From Pseudomonadales bacterium (GTDB lineage: Bacteria; Pseudomonadota; Gammaproteobacteria; Pseudomonadales; Ketobacteraceae), in the NCBI GenBank assembly GCA_002701845.1, contig NZXG01000008.1:59856-123855 (forward strand): DNA of 64,000 nt, read 5' to 3'. Of this stretch, positions 45,601 to 55,163 are shown in pieces; positions within the stretch are counted from its first letter, which is position 1, and every line of letters starts with the position of its first letter. Under the pieces are notes generated by a model. That model was given only the letters and a program-made list of their open reading frames with translations. It ran no database searches and was not told the DNA's origin. Both the position numbers and the translations under genes were made by a program.

Positions 45601-48600
45601 CCATGGGCGGCACCGACTCCATCTCCGCTTCGGTGAGTGGCGGCTCCGGCTCGCCAGCGTCGGGCTGAGTGAACTCATTCATCTCGCTGGGCTCTATCGC
45701 CTCACTGGGCTCTACCGCCTCGCTGGACTCCACCGCGCCGGGTTCAGACTCACCGTATCCGGACTCACCCATTTCAACGTCATCAGACTCCGTGGAGATC
45801 TCACCGAGGTGGATACTGTCACTGAGATCCTGTTCCGGCGCTGTCTCTGGCGCCGCCTCAGGGGTGGTAATATGCAGCTCCGGTTCTGCCTCCGCCAGCT
45901 CTGCACTGAGCGGTTCCTCTGGCTCTTCGGCGTCAGGGTCGGTTATTTCGAACGCCGGCTCCAGGGGCTGCTCGCTGTGGTCATGTGACTGGGATTCCGC
46001 TGCCGCGGTCTGCTCGCCGGCGCCCGCTTCGGCTTGCCAATCGACCTCGCCATGCAAGTCGGCCTCGCCGTGCAATGGGGAGGCCTCCAGCTGCTGACTC
46101 ACCTCCGGGGCCTGATCCATCAACGCCTGCAGTTCCGCCACCAGGTCGTCGTCGGCAACGATGGGCTGGGCCGCGGCAATATGATCCATCATGTTCACCA
46201 GGGACTCATGGGCCCGGTGGGCACTCTGGAAGAAATGCGTGTCCGGTGTGATCAGACCATTGGCGGCGCAATCGTACAGCTCCTCCAGGGTCATACTCAG
46301 TTCCACCACGTCATTCAACTGCGCGGCGCTGGCACTGCGTGCCAGAATCCGTAATTCCTGACGCAGTTTATCCAGATCGTCACCGGGTACCGGATTCTGT
46401 TCCCAGTGCCGCAACACGTCTCCGGCATCCACAATCAGATCCATGCCTTCCGCCAGGAACAGGCTCACCAGTTGTGGATCCGGGCGCGCGCCTTCCAGCA
46501 CCGCAGCTTCCTCGCCGTGTTTGAGTTTCTGTTCCCGTAACCGCTCCAGCCGGCCCAGTAATTCGTCACTGCCGGAAATGGGCGCCGCCGGATGCGACAT
46601 CAGATCCACCAGGCCCTGCTCCACCGCCTGCACAAAGTCCCCCAGCAGGGCGATGATATCCCCGTCGGCGGTGACCCCCTGCAGATGGCATTCCTTGAAG
46701 AAGCGCTCGGTGGGAGAGGCCAGTTCCGCAATGGGGCCGATGCCCGCCATATGGGCGCTGCCTTTTAACGTGTGCAACGCCCGCAGCATGTCATCGCTGA
46801 GCACACTGGTGTCTTCCTGAGCCAAAAACTGTTTCAGGGTATCCAGATGGGAGGACGCCTCCTGACTGAAAATATCCACCAGCACCGGATCGATTTCGGT
46901 GCCGGTTTCAATGTCGCTGCCCGCGTCAGCCGCCGCCTTGTCTTCGGTGGCGGCAATTTCTTCCAGGGCCGGGGTGGCGGTCAGGCTGAGATCCGCCGGA
47001 ATGGCGGGCGGCGCTTCGCCTTTGGCCAGGGCATCCGCCACTGCCGCCAGGGCGTCCACATTGATCGTGGGTTTCACCCGTTGTTCGAACGCCTGCACCA
47101 GCTGCGGAATCACCGCGGTTACCCGCTGGACGATATCCACCACCGCCTCGCTGGTGGGGATGCTGTTATCGATCACCCGGTTCAGCATATTCTCCACCGA
47201 CCAGGCCAGTTCACCCACCACCGTGGCGCCCACCATGCGGCCACTGCCTTTCAGGGTATGGTAAGCCCGTCGCAGTTCCGCCAGGGCATTGGCATCATCG
47301 TAATCGGCCTGCCAGCGGGGCAGATTTTCGTTGATGGCCTCCAGCACTTCGCCGGCTTCCTCGATGAAGATTTCAATCACTTCATCGTCAATCAGTTCAT
47401 CGTCGTCTTCCGGCTCCGGCTCTGCCGCAACCACCGGCGCCGCCTCATCCTCATCACTGATCTCAAACTGGAGCAGCTCCTCGTCGTCGGCGTCGGCATC
47501 CAGCTCGAAATCCAGTTCCGGGTCCGCCACTGCAGTGGAGGCTTCGGTAAGGGTGGGGGCCAGTTCGCTGGGATCAACCCGCTCGGCCGGATAACCCAAA
47601 GCCGCCACCGCCTCCTCGGCAATGGCCAGAATATCCTCGTCACCGGGGAAACGGTCTCCCAGTCGTTCCAGGTAATACTCCACGCTGGTGATGGCATCCG
47701 CCAGGGTGTCCAGCTGTTTCCAGTCGGGGGTGGTGTCCCCTTCAATCAGCTGTTCGCTGATATAGCGGATACAACTGTGCAGCAGCGCCGCCGGGTGGTG
47801 CAGGGGTACCATCATCAGACCACCCTGCACACTGTGCAGAATGTCAGGGACCGGCTGCAGCCGGCCCTTGTCAAAATTCGAGGCAAGGTATTCGGAAATG
47901 GCGTCTTTGGCATTCTCCAATCCGCTGCGGGACTCTTCTATTACCGCGGACCGGGCCCGGTTCACCTGATCCGGGGATACGAACTCGGGGTCGGCGCCCC
48001 CATCATCAGTACTGATGGCATGATCCGCGCCCATGCCCTGCAGGGTTGCTTCTACATAAAGCAGCGCGCCCGCCACATCCATCAACAGATTGTCATCACC
48101 AGTGGCCCCGCTGTCAGCGATCTGGCCGATGGCGTCCATTTGCTCCATGATCACCCGGCGTGGATTGCCCACCCCCAGCACCGCCAGGGTATCGGCAATC
48201 TGCTTCAACACCGGAATCACGGTTTTCAGGCCACTGCGATCATGGGACGCGTCCCGCATATACAGATCCAGCGTCTCTTTAACGCCGGATAGTTCTTCCA
48301 GCAGCGCGGACACCACGGATTCAATGGCCGCGCGGTCGGGACCGGACAGACGTTCGCGCTCGGTATCCAGCTGATCCTGGGAAGGCAGCGCCTGATCCAG
48401 CTTGAAAGCGGCTTTCACATGATTGATGCGGGAGGTTTCCCCCTGGGCGCGGGCCACATAGAACAGCAGATTTTTCAGCAGCTCCGTGGGCAGGGCCTCA
48501 TCCCGGCGGGCGCCGGTATCAATGCTGTGCTTGAGTTGCCGGTCCAGCTGGCCAAACAACATTTTTACCGAGGTACCCAGCTCGATGTACGAACGGGACA

Positions 48601-49270
48601 CCCCCTCCACCAGAGCCGCCGCCACCCACCACAGTTGTCCCATGGCGGTATTGCTGTAGAGCTGTTCCAGTTTGGTGAGGGACTTGGCCATATACCCCAG
48701 ATTGGTGGGCATGTCCTGGTTGCGGATCAGACCCACCAGGGCGAACTGATACAACTGACGGATCTTCTTCAGCAGTTGGGGCAACTGCGCCAGCGCTTCC
48801 TGGGAAACGTTTTCTTTCGGCGCCGCCTCACAGCCGGACTCCAGATCCGGTTTGAACAGCGCGGTTTCCGACAGCAATGACTCACCCCGGGCCGCCCGCA
48901 GGTCATTCAGCAGCGGCAGCACCACCACCGGCATATCCTGCTGGCCGTCCCGCACCCGCTCCAGGTACACCGGCAGCTGCAGGATTGCCTTCATCAGCAC
49001 TTCCTGGGCGTCTTCCAGCCGTGGCACCTGCTCATTGATCAGGGCCACCGCCAGATTTTCCATCTCCTCCGCCAGCAACGCCGCGCCGAAGAACTCCACC
49101 ATCTGCAGGGTGCCCGCCACCTGATGCAAATGGGTGAGACAAAAGCGCATGCGGGTGGAATCCTCGGGATTCTCCACAAACGCTTCCAACGATTGTTGGG
49201 CCTGATTCAGGGTTTCCTCGATTTCACCCCGAACCCAATCCAGCGCCTGATAATCGTGTTGTTCGGCCAT
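42611..49270 (-). CDS. chpA: ChpA, giant hybrid CheA-type kinase for type IV pili
   Basis: A 2219-residue kinase. Order: FimL-like/Hpt-related N-terminal region (about 1-560), four Hpt domains with phosphorylatable His in HTLKG (near 672, 832, 1308 and 1475), an acidic Glu/Pro/Ser linker (about 1120-1260, with repeats of EPSEA), a P4 ATPase (ERMVPPLEHMLRNAVDHGLE near 1800, GRGVGMDVV), a CheW-like domain (about 1940-2080) and a receiver (MVVDDSVTVRKV, LLDIEMPRMDG) at the C-terminus. It relays surface and PilJ signals to PilG/PilH for twitching motility. The TAG stop lies in the TA duplication plus first base of the MITE, leaving the protein end intact. Confidence 0.95.
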   Translation of the reverse strand: MAEQHDYQALDWVRGEIEETLNQAQQSLEAFVENPEDSTRMRFCLTHLHQVAGTLQMVEFFGAALLAEEMENLAVALINEQVPRLEDAQEVLMKAILQLPVYLERVRDGQQDMPVVVLPLLNDLRAARGESLLSETALFKPDLESGCEAAPKENVSQEALAQLPQLLKKIRQLYQFALVGLIRNQDMPTNLGYMAKSLTKLEQLYSNTAMGQLWWVAAALVEGVSRSYIELGTSVKMLFGQLDRQLKHSIDTGARRDEALPTELLKNLLFYVARAQGETSRINHVKAAFKLDQALPSQDQLDTERERLSGPDRAAIESVVSALLEELSGVKETLDLYMRDASHDRSGLKTVIPVLKQIADTLAVLGVGNPRRVIMEQMDAIGQIADSGATGDDNLLMDVAGALLYVEATLQGMGADHAISTDDGGADPEFVSPDQVNRARSAVIEESRSGLENAKDAISEYLASNFDKGRLQPVPDILHSVQGGLMMVPLHHPAALLHSCIRYISEQLIEGDTTPDWKQLDTLADAITSVEYYLERLGDRFPGDEDILAIAEEAVAALGYPAERVDPSELAPTLTEASTAVADPELDFELDADADDEELLQFEISDEDEAAPVVAAEPEPEDDDELIDDEVIEIFIEEAGEVLEAINENLPRWQADYDDANALAELRRAYHTLKGSGRMVGATVVGELAWSVENMLNRVIDNSIPTSEAVVDIVQRVTAVIPQLVQAFEQRVKPTINVDALAAVADALAKGEAPPAIPADLSLTATPALEEIAATEDKAAADAGSDIETGTEIDPVLVDIFSQEASSHLDTLKQFLAQEDTSVLSDDMLRALHTLKGSAHMAGIGPIAELASPTERFFKECHLQGVTADGDIIALLGDFVQAVEQGLVDLMSHPAAPISGSDELLGRLERLREQKLKHGEEAAVLEGARPDPQLVSLFLAEGMDLIVDAGDVLRHWEQNPVPGDDLDKLRQELRILARSASAAQLNDVVELSMTLEELYDCAANGLITPDTHFFQSAHRAHESLVNMMDHIAAAQPIVADDDLVAELQALMDQAPEVSQQLEASPLHGEADLHGEVDWQAEAGAGEQTAAAESQSHDHSEQPLEPAFEITDPDAEEPEEPLSAELAEAEPELHITTPEAAPETAPEQDLSDSIHLGEISTESDDVEMGESGYGESEPGAVESSEAVEPSEAIEPSEMNEFTQPDAGEPEPPLTEAEMESVPPMVEADEFVVEASEAEEAELQFEEIDHLEEEAPTPEPVADVAGDYDPELVEIFLEEAVEILESTAEQLQQWTQAPEDLSVVASLQRSLHTLKGGARMSDMREMGDLAHNLENLYEGLHEKRFTATPALFELLHQCHDRLAEMFDTIQSGQQAQPALDLIQRIDDFMHGRLAPAAPAAVSEAPAEPAAVEQPQPVADNEALAALGGEGEAVDTEILEIFLEEAEELTEGIDNTINAWLAERDNPEHLDEMKRLLHTLKGGARLAGLMHIGNLSHGFESYLIQSEADQVPMDDQFFARVQAEHDKLFAQMEHLRQHGSELISAVDESAAGHAGGETPASVASDEPVAPADNVVPITPQPQSESFVAPKPDEMLPASAFHTEENRRTPTESVKVSSELMENLVNLAGETSIFRGRIEQEITDFNFVIDEIGMTIDRARELLRRLDIETEAQVLYRYQQQQSENEIYEDFDPLEMDRYSTLNQLSRSLGETISDMIDLRDSLVDRARDAETLLVQQGRINSELQESLMRTRMVPFSRMVPRLRRIVRQIAGELGKKAELEIIGAEGEMDRTVLERMVPPLEHMLRNAVDHGLEAPEQRLEKGKKETGRITIHLAREGGEVVLRLTDDGRGINLEGVKKRAIERGLMRESSPLTDKEIMQFIFKPGFSTAEKVTQISGRGVGMDVVHSEIKQLGGSVRLHSAPGAGSQFTVRLPFTVSVNRALMVRVADDLYAIPLNNIEGIVRVSPYELEAYYQPDAPKFEYAGQQYNMRYLGRYVHNNPIPTLSSHSKPIPVMLVRGGDHAVALQVDALLGSREVVVKSVGPQLAAVSGISGATILGDGSVVIILDVNAVIRAEQAQAGLDASLELEAQARAKEAVNDTPLVMVVDDSVTVRKVTSRLLERNGYDVVTAKDGVDAITQLQDIKPDIMLLDIEMPRMDGFEVATQVRHDERLMDTPIIMITSRTGQKHRDRAMNIGVNRYMGKPYQETVLLSTIEELIKQEA

Positions 49271-49312
49271 GTTCGCTCCTGGCTCTTGCTAGCGTGACTG
49301 ATGCGGACTCAT

Positions 49313-50173
49313 TCAGGCATGGGGGCGTTTGACGAAGGCCAGGGTGTCCCTGAACGGCAGCCGCTGCATATCCGGCCGCTGCCAATCCAATACTTCACCC
49401 AGACCCAACACCAAAATGCCGCCCGGCGCCAGCCGCTCAGCCAGTTGAGTAACGATGTCCTGTTTGCGCCAGCTCTGAAAGTAAATCAGCAGGTTCTGGC
49501 AGAACACCACATCCACATTGCGGATGGGGGCCTGACGCAGATCCAGCACATTGATCTGGGCAAAACAGACTCGATCCTTTAATCGCGGCACCACACGACA
49601 GCGCCCGCGATCATAACTTTCAAAATACTGCTGGCTGAAATCCGGTTCCACCCGTTCCAGCTTGCGAATGTTGTAAACCCCTTCCCGGGCCTTGCTCAGG
49701 GCCGGCAGACTGATGTCCGTGGCGGTAATGCCGTAATAGCGCCGGTCCGGCAGCTCACTGATCAGATCATCCATTACCATGGCCAGGGAATAGGCTTCCT
49801 CGCCGGTGGCACAACCCACACTCCACAGCTCGATGTGCTTGCGGGCCTGCTCCTGATACAGGCGCTGACAGTGTTGGCGTACCAGCTCAAAGGAATTGGG
49901 ATGGCGGAAAAAGCTGGTTTCCTGCACCGTAAGGCGGTCCACCAGCGTCGCCCATTCCACCTCGCCGGCCAGGCCGCTGGTGAGCTTTTCGTAATAAGCA
50001 TCGTAATTGGCACAGCCAATTTCCCGCATGCGGATATTGAGGCTGGTTTCCAGAAAGGTTTTGCGCTCCGTGGAGAGTTGCATGCCCGTGCGGTCTTCCA
50101 GCAGGTTACGCCAGCGGTTGAACTGTTCATCGCTCAGTTCGGTTTTCTGATGACTCCAGCGTTCTGCAGGCAC
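49313..50173 (-). CDS. pilK: PilK, CheR-like MCP methyltransferase
   Basis: A 286-residue SAM-dependent methyltransferase of the CheR family: N-terminal helical domain (LSDEQFNRWRNLLEDRTGMQLS), LTVQETSFFRHPNSF, the SAM-binding motif LWSVGCATGEEAYSLAMV, and DVVFCQNLLIYF in the C-terminal part. It should methylate PilJ. The start is GTG at 50173; an ATG just upstream is followed at once by a stop. Between pilJ and chpA, the usual place. Confidence 0.92.
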   Translation of the reverse strand: MPAERWSHQKTELSDEQFNRWRNLLEDRTGMQLSTERKTFLETSLNIRMREIGCANYDAYYEKLTSGLAGEVEWATLVDRLTVQETSFFRHPNSFELVRQHCQRLYQEQARKHIELWSVGCATGEEAYSLAMVMDDLISELPDRRYYGITATDISLPALSKAREGVYNIRKLERVEPDFSQQYFESYDRGRCRVVPRLKDRVCFAQINVLDLRQAPIRNVDVVFCQNLLIYFQSWRKQDIVTQLAERLAPGGILVLGLGEVLDWQRPDMQRLPFRDTLAFVKRPHA

Positions 50174-50240
50174 TCACATCACTCCCGGCCTCGACCCTGG
50201 CCCCGCGCCGGGGCTGCTGCAGCCACCGGCGCGGAGCGCG

Positions 50241-52307
50241 TTACATTTCGGTCTCAGGCAGTTTGAAACCGGCCACCGAGTTACGCATCTGCACCGCCAG
50301 TTCGGCCAGGTTACCGATGGAGGTGGCCGTGGCCGTGGTACCGGCTGAGGTTTGCGAGGTGATTTCCTGAATAACGTTCATCGTATTGGAAATATGACCC
50401 GCCGATGCTGCCTGCTGCCGGGCGGCGTTGGAGATGTTCTGAATCAAATCCGCCAGGTTACTGGATACGTTCTCGATTTCCTCCAGTGCCACACCCGCGT
50501 CCTGGGCCAGGCGCGCACCGCGCACCACCTCGGACGTGGTCTGTTCCATGGAGATAACCGCCTCGTTGGTGTCGGTCTGAATCGTCTTAACCAGTGCCTC
50601 GATCTGCTTGGTGGCCGCCGAGGACCGTTCCGCCAGACGCTGTACTTCGTCCGCCACCACCGCGAAGCCGCGGCCCGCTTCCCCGGCCATGGAGGCCTGG
50701 ATCGCGGCGTTCAAGGCGAGGATGTTAGTCTGGTCGGCGATGTCGTTGATCAGCGATACGATGTCCCCGATTTCCTGGGAGGATTCACCCAGACGCTTAA
50801 TCCGCTTTGAGGTTTCCTGGATCTGTTCGCGGATGGTATCCATCCCGTGGATGGTGTTCTGCACCACCTCGGCGCCTTTGTTGGCAATGGATACCGAGCG
50901 CTCCGCAACCGCGGCCGATTCGGCGGCGTTGGCGGATACCTGGTCGATGGACACCGCCATCTCATTGATCGCCGCGGAGGCTCCGGCAATTTCCTGGGCC
51001 TGGTGCTCGGAGGCTTCCGCCAGATGCATGGCCGTGGCCTGGGTTTCCTGGGCCGCCGCCGATACCTGCACCGCGGTCTCGTTGATGGTGGATACCAGGC
51101 TGCGCAGCTGGTCGATGGTGAAGTTGATGGAGTCGGCGATGGCCCCGGTGAAGTCCTCGGTTACCGTGGTCTGGATGGTGAGGTCACCGTCCGCCAGATC
51201 CCCCAGTTCATCCAGCAGCCGCAGGATCGCCTCCTGGTTATGCTGGTTCTGCATTTCCTTCTCTTCCCGGCGCTGTTCCTCTTCCGCCAGTCGGCCCCGG
51301 GTCTGGGCGATAAAGGAGAAGAAAATCAACAACAGGAACAACAGGGCCAGGGCGGCGAATATGATACCAAACAGGGTGGACCAGAAGCCCTGCACCGGCG
51401 TGCTCTCGAAGGAACGGGCCAAAGCCCCGGTTTCAGTCAGCAGATTCTGCGAATCCTTGAAAATACCGTTGGCGGCGGCCCGCACCTGGAACAGTTCCGG
51501 CGAGCTTTCCAGAATCTCATCCACACTCTCGTTCACCGCGGCAAACAGATCGGAGATTTCATTGAGGGATTCCACCGCGGCACGGTCCCGTACCCGGGTG
51601 ATACCCAGTTCCCGATCCCCTTCCAGCATGCCCTGCAATACGCGACCAAAACGCTCGGTGTCCTGGCCGAAGCTGTCGGCGGCCATCACCGCGTCCTCGC
51701 CCCCTTCCAGCACCTTGTTGACCGAACGCACGATTCGTTCCGCCAGCAGGGATTGCCGCTGGGCCACCGCCACCTGATCCGCCGGCGCCTTGCTGTCCAC
51801 CAGAATCTGTACCACCAGATCGTATTCTTCCTGCAGTACCGGGATGCTTTCGTTCAGCACCCGCGCCACGTCGTGCAGGTTGATCACCGTCTGTCGCCCC
51901 TCCAGAATCACATCCGAGTTGTCGGATACCTGTTTCCAGATGCGCTCCACGTCCGCCATTTCCTGGGACGCCGTGGTGATAAATATGGAATCCGCCTCTA
52001 TCCCCTCGTCCGGGGAACCGTTCTTGATGGCATCCCATTCCAGACCAAAGTCCACCCGGGCCTGATCCAGAAATGAGAACGCATCCGCGTTACCGGAGGC
52101 CGCCTCCAGGGCGTTCTTGGCGATCCGCTGGGACAGTACCCGCAGCTCGGTGGCCTTGGTAACGTATTTGGCGGCCTGCTCGCTGTGATTCGCCACGTTG
52201 AAAAAGTTCAGCAGCATCAGACCGATGGTGACAACCAGACCGATGATATAGACCGGTATCAGGTTGGTGGATTTGCTGGATTCCAGCTTTCCAGTGCTAG
52301 ACGACAT
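50241..52307 (-). CDS. pilJ: PilJ, methyl-accepting chemoreceptor of the pilus system
   Basis: The 688-residue receptor has an N-terminal membrane helix (about 18-40), a periplasmic region with two PilJ-type four-helix segments (about 45-300), a second membrane helix (about 315-340), a HAMP region and a long cytoplasmic coiled coil with the signalling tip [43 protein letters not shown] (spread over residues 515-558; the tip normally reads AAIEAARAGE). It senses surface contact through pilin and controls ChpA. AGGAG ribosome site 7 bp before the ATG. Confidence 0.95.
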   Translation of the reverse strand: MSSSTGKLESSKSTNLIPVYIIGLVVTIGLMLLNFFNVANHSEQAAKYVTKATELRVLSQRIAKNALEAASGNADAFSFLDQARVDFGLEWDAIKNGSPDEGIEADSIFITTASQEMADVERIWKQVSDNSDVILEGRQTVINLHDVARVLNESIPVLQEEYDLVVQILVDSKAPADQVAVAQRQSLLAERIVRSVNKVLEGGEDAVMAADSFGQDTERFGRVLQGMLEGDRELGITRVRDRAAVESLNEISDLFAAVNESVDEILESSPELFQVRAAANGIFKDSQNLLTETGALARSFESTPVQGFWSTLFGIIFAALALLFLLLIFFSFIAQTRGRLAEEEQRREEKEMQNQHNQEAILRLLDELGDLADGDLTIQTTVTEDFTGAIADSINFTIDQLRSLVSTINETAVQVSAAAQETQATAMHLAEASEHQAQEIAGASAAINEMAVSIDQVSANAAESAAVAERSVSIANKGAEVVQNTIHGMDTIREQIQETSKRIKRLGESSQEIGDIVSLINDIADQTNILALNAAIQASMAGEAGRGFAVVADEVQRLAERSSAATKQIEALVKTIQTDTNEAVISMEQTTSEVVRGARLAQDAGVALEEIENVSSNLADLIQNISNAARQQAASAGHISNTMNVIQEITSQTSAGTTATATSIGNLAELAVQMRNSVAGFKLPETEM

Positions 52308-52553
52308 AGGCGGACTCCTGGCCGTTTAGTGCACAACACATATTTAATGGACACTTTTTTATTGATTACAGGGACAAGGCGCCTTTCAACACCTGTTCTC
52401 TTTTGTTAATTAAAGAACAGATTTTGAAAGATGCCTTAACATTTAAGCTTTGAATTTCCCTATTCGTTCAGGTGGGGCTTTCAGTGAGCTGCAATCCCTA
52501 CCCCAATTCAGCAACCCGCGGGGGCGGACTGCATGAATCCATCGGCCGCCGCT
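52308..52553. other. pilJ-pilI intergenic region
   Basis: A 246-bp AT-rich gap inside the otherwise tight pil-chp cluster. It contains the inverted repeat CTGTTCT (from 52401) / AGAACAG (to 52428) around TTGTTAATTAA, on minus-strand reading just upstream of pilJ. A separate promoter for pilJ is likely here, but no clear -10/-35 pair was chosen. Confidence 0.4.
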
Positions 52554-53093
52554 TCAGGAGGCCACATTGAGAAAGCGCGGATCCCGCGCCAACTCGTACA
52601 AACTGAACCAGGCAAAAAAGCCTTTCTCGGTTTCGAATCCACCTTTCAGATAGGCCATGGTATCGGTGTACTCACCGGGCACCGTCTGGGTGTACAGGTC
52701 CTGGGGAATGTGTTGCATTCCCAGCACTTCATCCACCACCAATCCGCTGTACAGCTCACCCCGCTCCAGGGCCAGCAAGCGCCGCCGCTTCAATTGCAAC
52801 TGGGAGGGGCGCTCCAGAAACGCCATCAGGTCCATCACCGGCATCAACCGGCCGCGCACATTGGCGATGCCCTTGACCCAGCTCTGCACCCCGGGCACCT
52901 GAGTGTAACGGGGCACGGTGAGGATTTCCGACACCTCATCCATGGGCGCCACATAACGTTGGTTATTCAGGGTAAAGCCCACACCGCTCCAAATAGAGCG
53001 GGCCTGTTCCTGTTCCGGCAGACCCCGGGCGTGTTCGCGGCTGCGGCGGGATATCTCGATCAGTTTGAGATAGGCTGGGGAGACCTCGGACAT
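52554..53093 (-). CDS. pilI: PilI, CheW-like adaptor
   Basis: A 179-residue CheW-domain protein coupling PilJ to ChpA. It shows the CheW pattern GFTLNNQRYVAPMDEVSEILTVPRYTQVPGV (residues 35-65), the KGIANVRGRLMPVMDLMAFL core and LYSGLVVDEVLGMQ. It follows pilH by 6 bp. Confidence 0.92.
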   Translation of the reverse strand: MSEVSPAYLKLIEISRRSREHARGLPEQEQARSIWSGVGFTLNNQRYVAPMDEVSEILTVPRYTQVPGVQSWVKGIANVRGRLMPVMDLMAFLERPSQLQLKRRRLLALERGELYSGLVVDEVLGMQHIPQDLYTQTVPGEYTDTMAYLKGGFETEKGFFAWFSLYELARDPRFLNVAS

Positions 53094-53099
53094 GGACCG

Positions 53100-53468
53100 T
53101 TAGCTTCCGTTGATGGCGCGGTTGATGGTATCGATCAACACCGCTTCTTCCACCGGCTTGGTCAGGTAATCGGCGGCCCCCTGGCGGCGGCCCCAGACCT
53201 TATCGGTTTCCTGATCCTTGGTGGTAACGATGATCACGGGAATGTGTTTGGTGTCGTCGCCCTTGTGCAGCTGGCGAGTGGCCTGGAACCCGTTCAGACC
53301 GGGCATCACCACATCCATCAGCACCACGTCCGGCTGCTCCTGGCGGGCCACGGCCACCCCGTCGGCGCCATTGTCCGCGGTGATGATTTCGAAACCGTGC
53401 TTTTCCAGGGTTTCCTTGAACTTGTAGGTCTCGGTGGGTGAATCGTCAACAATCAAGACGCGAGGCAT
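53100..53468 (-). CDS. pilH: PilH, single-domain response regulator
   Basis: A 122-residue receiver domain: acidic pair in VLIVDDSPTE (D8, D9), phospho-Asp in PDVVLMDVVMPGLNG near 51, conserved Thr in IIVTTKDQ and Lys in YLTKPVEEA. PilH acts opposite to or as a phosphate sink for PilG in twitching control. Second gene of the pil-chp operon, 63 bp after pilG. Confidence 0.93.
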   Translation of the reverse strand: MPRVLIVDDSPTETYKFKETLEKHGFEIITADNGADGVAVARQEQPDVVLMDVVMPGLNGFQATRQLHKGDDTKHIPVIIVTTKDQETDKVWGRRQGAADYLTKPVEEAVLIDTINRAINGS

Positions 53469-53531
53469 AGCTCCTCCGTATTCTTATAAATCGTGAATCA
53501 TACGAGCCTGACCAATAATGGCCCGACGCCA

Positions 53532-53918
53532 TCAGGCCGCCGCCACGTGCTCGCGAATGGCCCCGAGTAGTTCTTCTTTGCTGAACGGCTTGGTTAAATA
53601 CTGATCAGAGCCAACGATACGGCCCTTGGCTTTGTCAAACAGGCCGTCTTTGCTGGAGAGCATAATGACCGGAGTGCCTTTGAACGCACTGTTGTTCTTG
53701 ATCAGAGCGCAGGTTTGATAGCCGTCCAGTCGGGGCATCATGATATCCACAAAAATAATGTTGGGTTGAGTGTCGGCAATCTTCGACAGAGCGTCAAACC
53801 CATCCGTGGCGGTGATCACAGTACAGCCCGCTTTCTTGAGCAGTGTTTCGGCGGTTCGACGAATGGTTTTACTATCGTCAATGACCATCACTTTCAGATT
53901 TTCGAAATTGTCTTCCAT
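53532..53918 (-). CDS. pilG: PilG, single-domain response regulator
   Basis: A 128-residue receiver protein: VMVIDDSKTIRRTAETLL, phospho-Asp in PNIIFVDIMMPRLDGYQTC, Ser in IMLSSKDGLFDKAKGRIVGSD and Lys in YLTKPFSKEELL. PilG promotes pilus extension and adenylate cyclase activation through FimL/FimV in Pseudomonas. First gene of the operon; a sigma70 promoter lies 50-80 bp upstream. Confidence 0.94.
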   Translation of the reverse strand: MEDNFENLKVMVIDDSKTIRRTAETLLKKAGCTVITATDGFDALSKIADTQPNIIFVDIMMPRLDGYQTCALIKNNSAFKGTPVIMLSSKDGLFDKAKGRIVGSDQYLTKPFSKEELLGAIREHVAAA

Positions 53919-53966
53919 CGAAGTTGCCTTTGTTATTAACAGCGATAAGTCAGCAATCTAATTATA

Positions 53967-53995
53967 GTTATAATATCGTATTGGGCAGTTCGCAA
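53967..53995 (-). promoter_or_regulatory. sigma70 promoter of pilG operon
   Basis: On the minus strand TTGCGA (53990-53995), a 17-bp spacer and TATAAC (53967-53972) form a strong promoter, with an overlapping TATAAT at 53961-53966. Start near 53960, leader about 42 nt. Confidence 0.58.
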
Positions 53996-54203
53996 ACTCA
54001 GAGCCTGAGAAAAATTGGCCGCCGACTGAAAGCACCATGACTTTTATCACAGTTTTTACCAGTGATCCATAAACCGTTGTGGATCAAGCGTTTTTTTCAC
54101 TGCATTTTGTTCACAATAGTGATAAACCGATCACGGAATCCGGCCCGGGCCGGAACGGCATGATCCCAAACCCAGAGCCTCATTGGCCATCGAGAAACAC
54201 AGC

Positions 54204-55160
54204 ATGACGATTAAGATCGGGGTGGTGATGGACCCCATTGAAGCCATCACTTACAAGAAGGATAGCACTCTGGCCATGTTGTGGGAGGCGGATGCCCGTC
54301 ACTGGTCGATTTTTTACATGCTACCCCAGGATCTGTACGTGGATAACGGCGAACCCATGGCTCACATGACCCGCCTGCATCCGCGGCAGGATCCCCAGCA
54401 CTGGTACGATCTGGGGGAAGAGACTCAGGCCCCGCTGGCCAATCTGGATGTGATTCTGATGCGCAAGGATCCGCCCTTCGACATGAATTTTATCTACACC
54501 ACCTATATCCTGGACCGGGCGGAACAGCGGGGGGGGCTGGTGGTGAACCGGCCCCACAGCCTGCGGGACTGCAACGAGAAAATGTTCGCCACCCACTTTC
54601 CCCAGTGTTGCGCACCCACCCTGGTGACCGCCAGCAAGCAGCGGCTGCGGGCCTTTGCCGAAGAACACGAGGACGTGATATTGAAGCCCCTCGACGGCAT
54701 GGGCGGTGCCTCTATCTTCCGCACCGGCATCCGCGACGGCAACCTCAGTGTGATCATCGAAACCCTCACCAACCACGGCCGCAACCCGGCCATGGCGCAA
54801 CGCTACATCCCCGAGATCAGCAAGGGGGACAAACGCATTCTGGTGATCAATGGCGAACCCGTGCCCCACTGCCTGGCGCGGATTCCGGCGGTGGGAGAGG
54901 TGCGGGGTAATCTGGCCGCCGGCGGTGCCGGTGTGGTACAACCCCTGAGCGAGCGGGACCGCTGGATCTGCGACCAGGTCCGCGACAGCCTGCTGCAACG
55001 GGGCCTGATCTTTGTGGGATTGGATGTGATCGGGGATTACCTCACGGAAATCAACGTCACCAGCCCCACCTGTATTCGCGAAATCGACGCCGGCGCCGGC
55101 GTCAACGTGGCGGGCCTGCTGATGGACGCCATCGTCAAGCAACGGAGTAACCCAGCGTAA
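54204..55160 (+). CDS. gshB: GshB, glutathione synthetase
   Basis: A 318-residue ATP-grasp enzyme adding glycine to gamma-glutamylcysteine. It shows IKIGVVMDPIEAITYKKDST at the start, LMRKDPPFDMNFIYTTYIL, VILKPLDGMGGASIFR, RYIPEISKGDKRILVINGEP and TEINVTSPTCIREID. The ATG at 54204 is preferred to an in-frame TTG 21 bp upstream because the family begins at MTIKIGVVMD. Divergent from pilG; 3 bp before tonB. Confidence 0.95.
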   Translation: MTIKIGVVMDPIEAITYKKDSTLAMLWEADARHWSIFYMLPQDLYVDNGEPMAHMTRLHPRQDPQHWYDLGEETQAPLANLDVILMRKDPPFDMNFIYTTYILDRAEQRGGLVVNRPHSLRDCNEKMFATHFPQCCAPTLVTASKQRLRAFAEEHEDVILKPLDGMGGASIFRTGIRDGNLSVIIETLTNHGRNPAMAQRYIPEISKGDKRILVINGEPVPHCLARIPAVGEVRGNLAAGGAGVVQPLSERDRWICDQVRDSLLQRGLIFVGLDVIGDYLTEINVTSPTCIREIDAGAGVNVAGLLMDAIVKQRSNPA

Positions 55161-55163
55161 CCC

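Noticed and set aside
46772..48292. 506-codon open frame opposite chpA
   Set aside because: Antisense of a high-GC coding region; no recognisable domain.
50847..52076. 409-codon open frame opposite pilJ
   Set aside because: Antisense shadow of the receptor coding region, Gly/Arg/His-rich, no family likeness.
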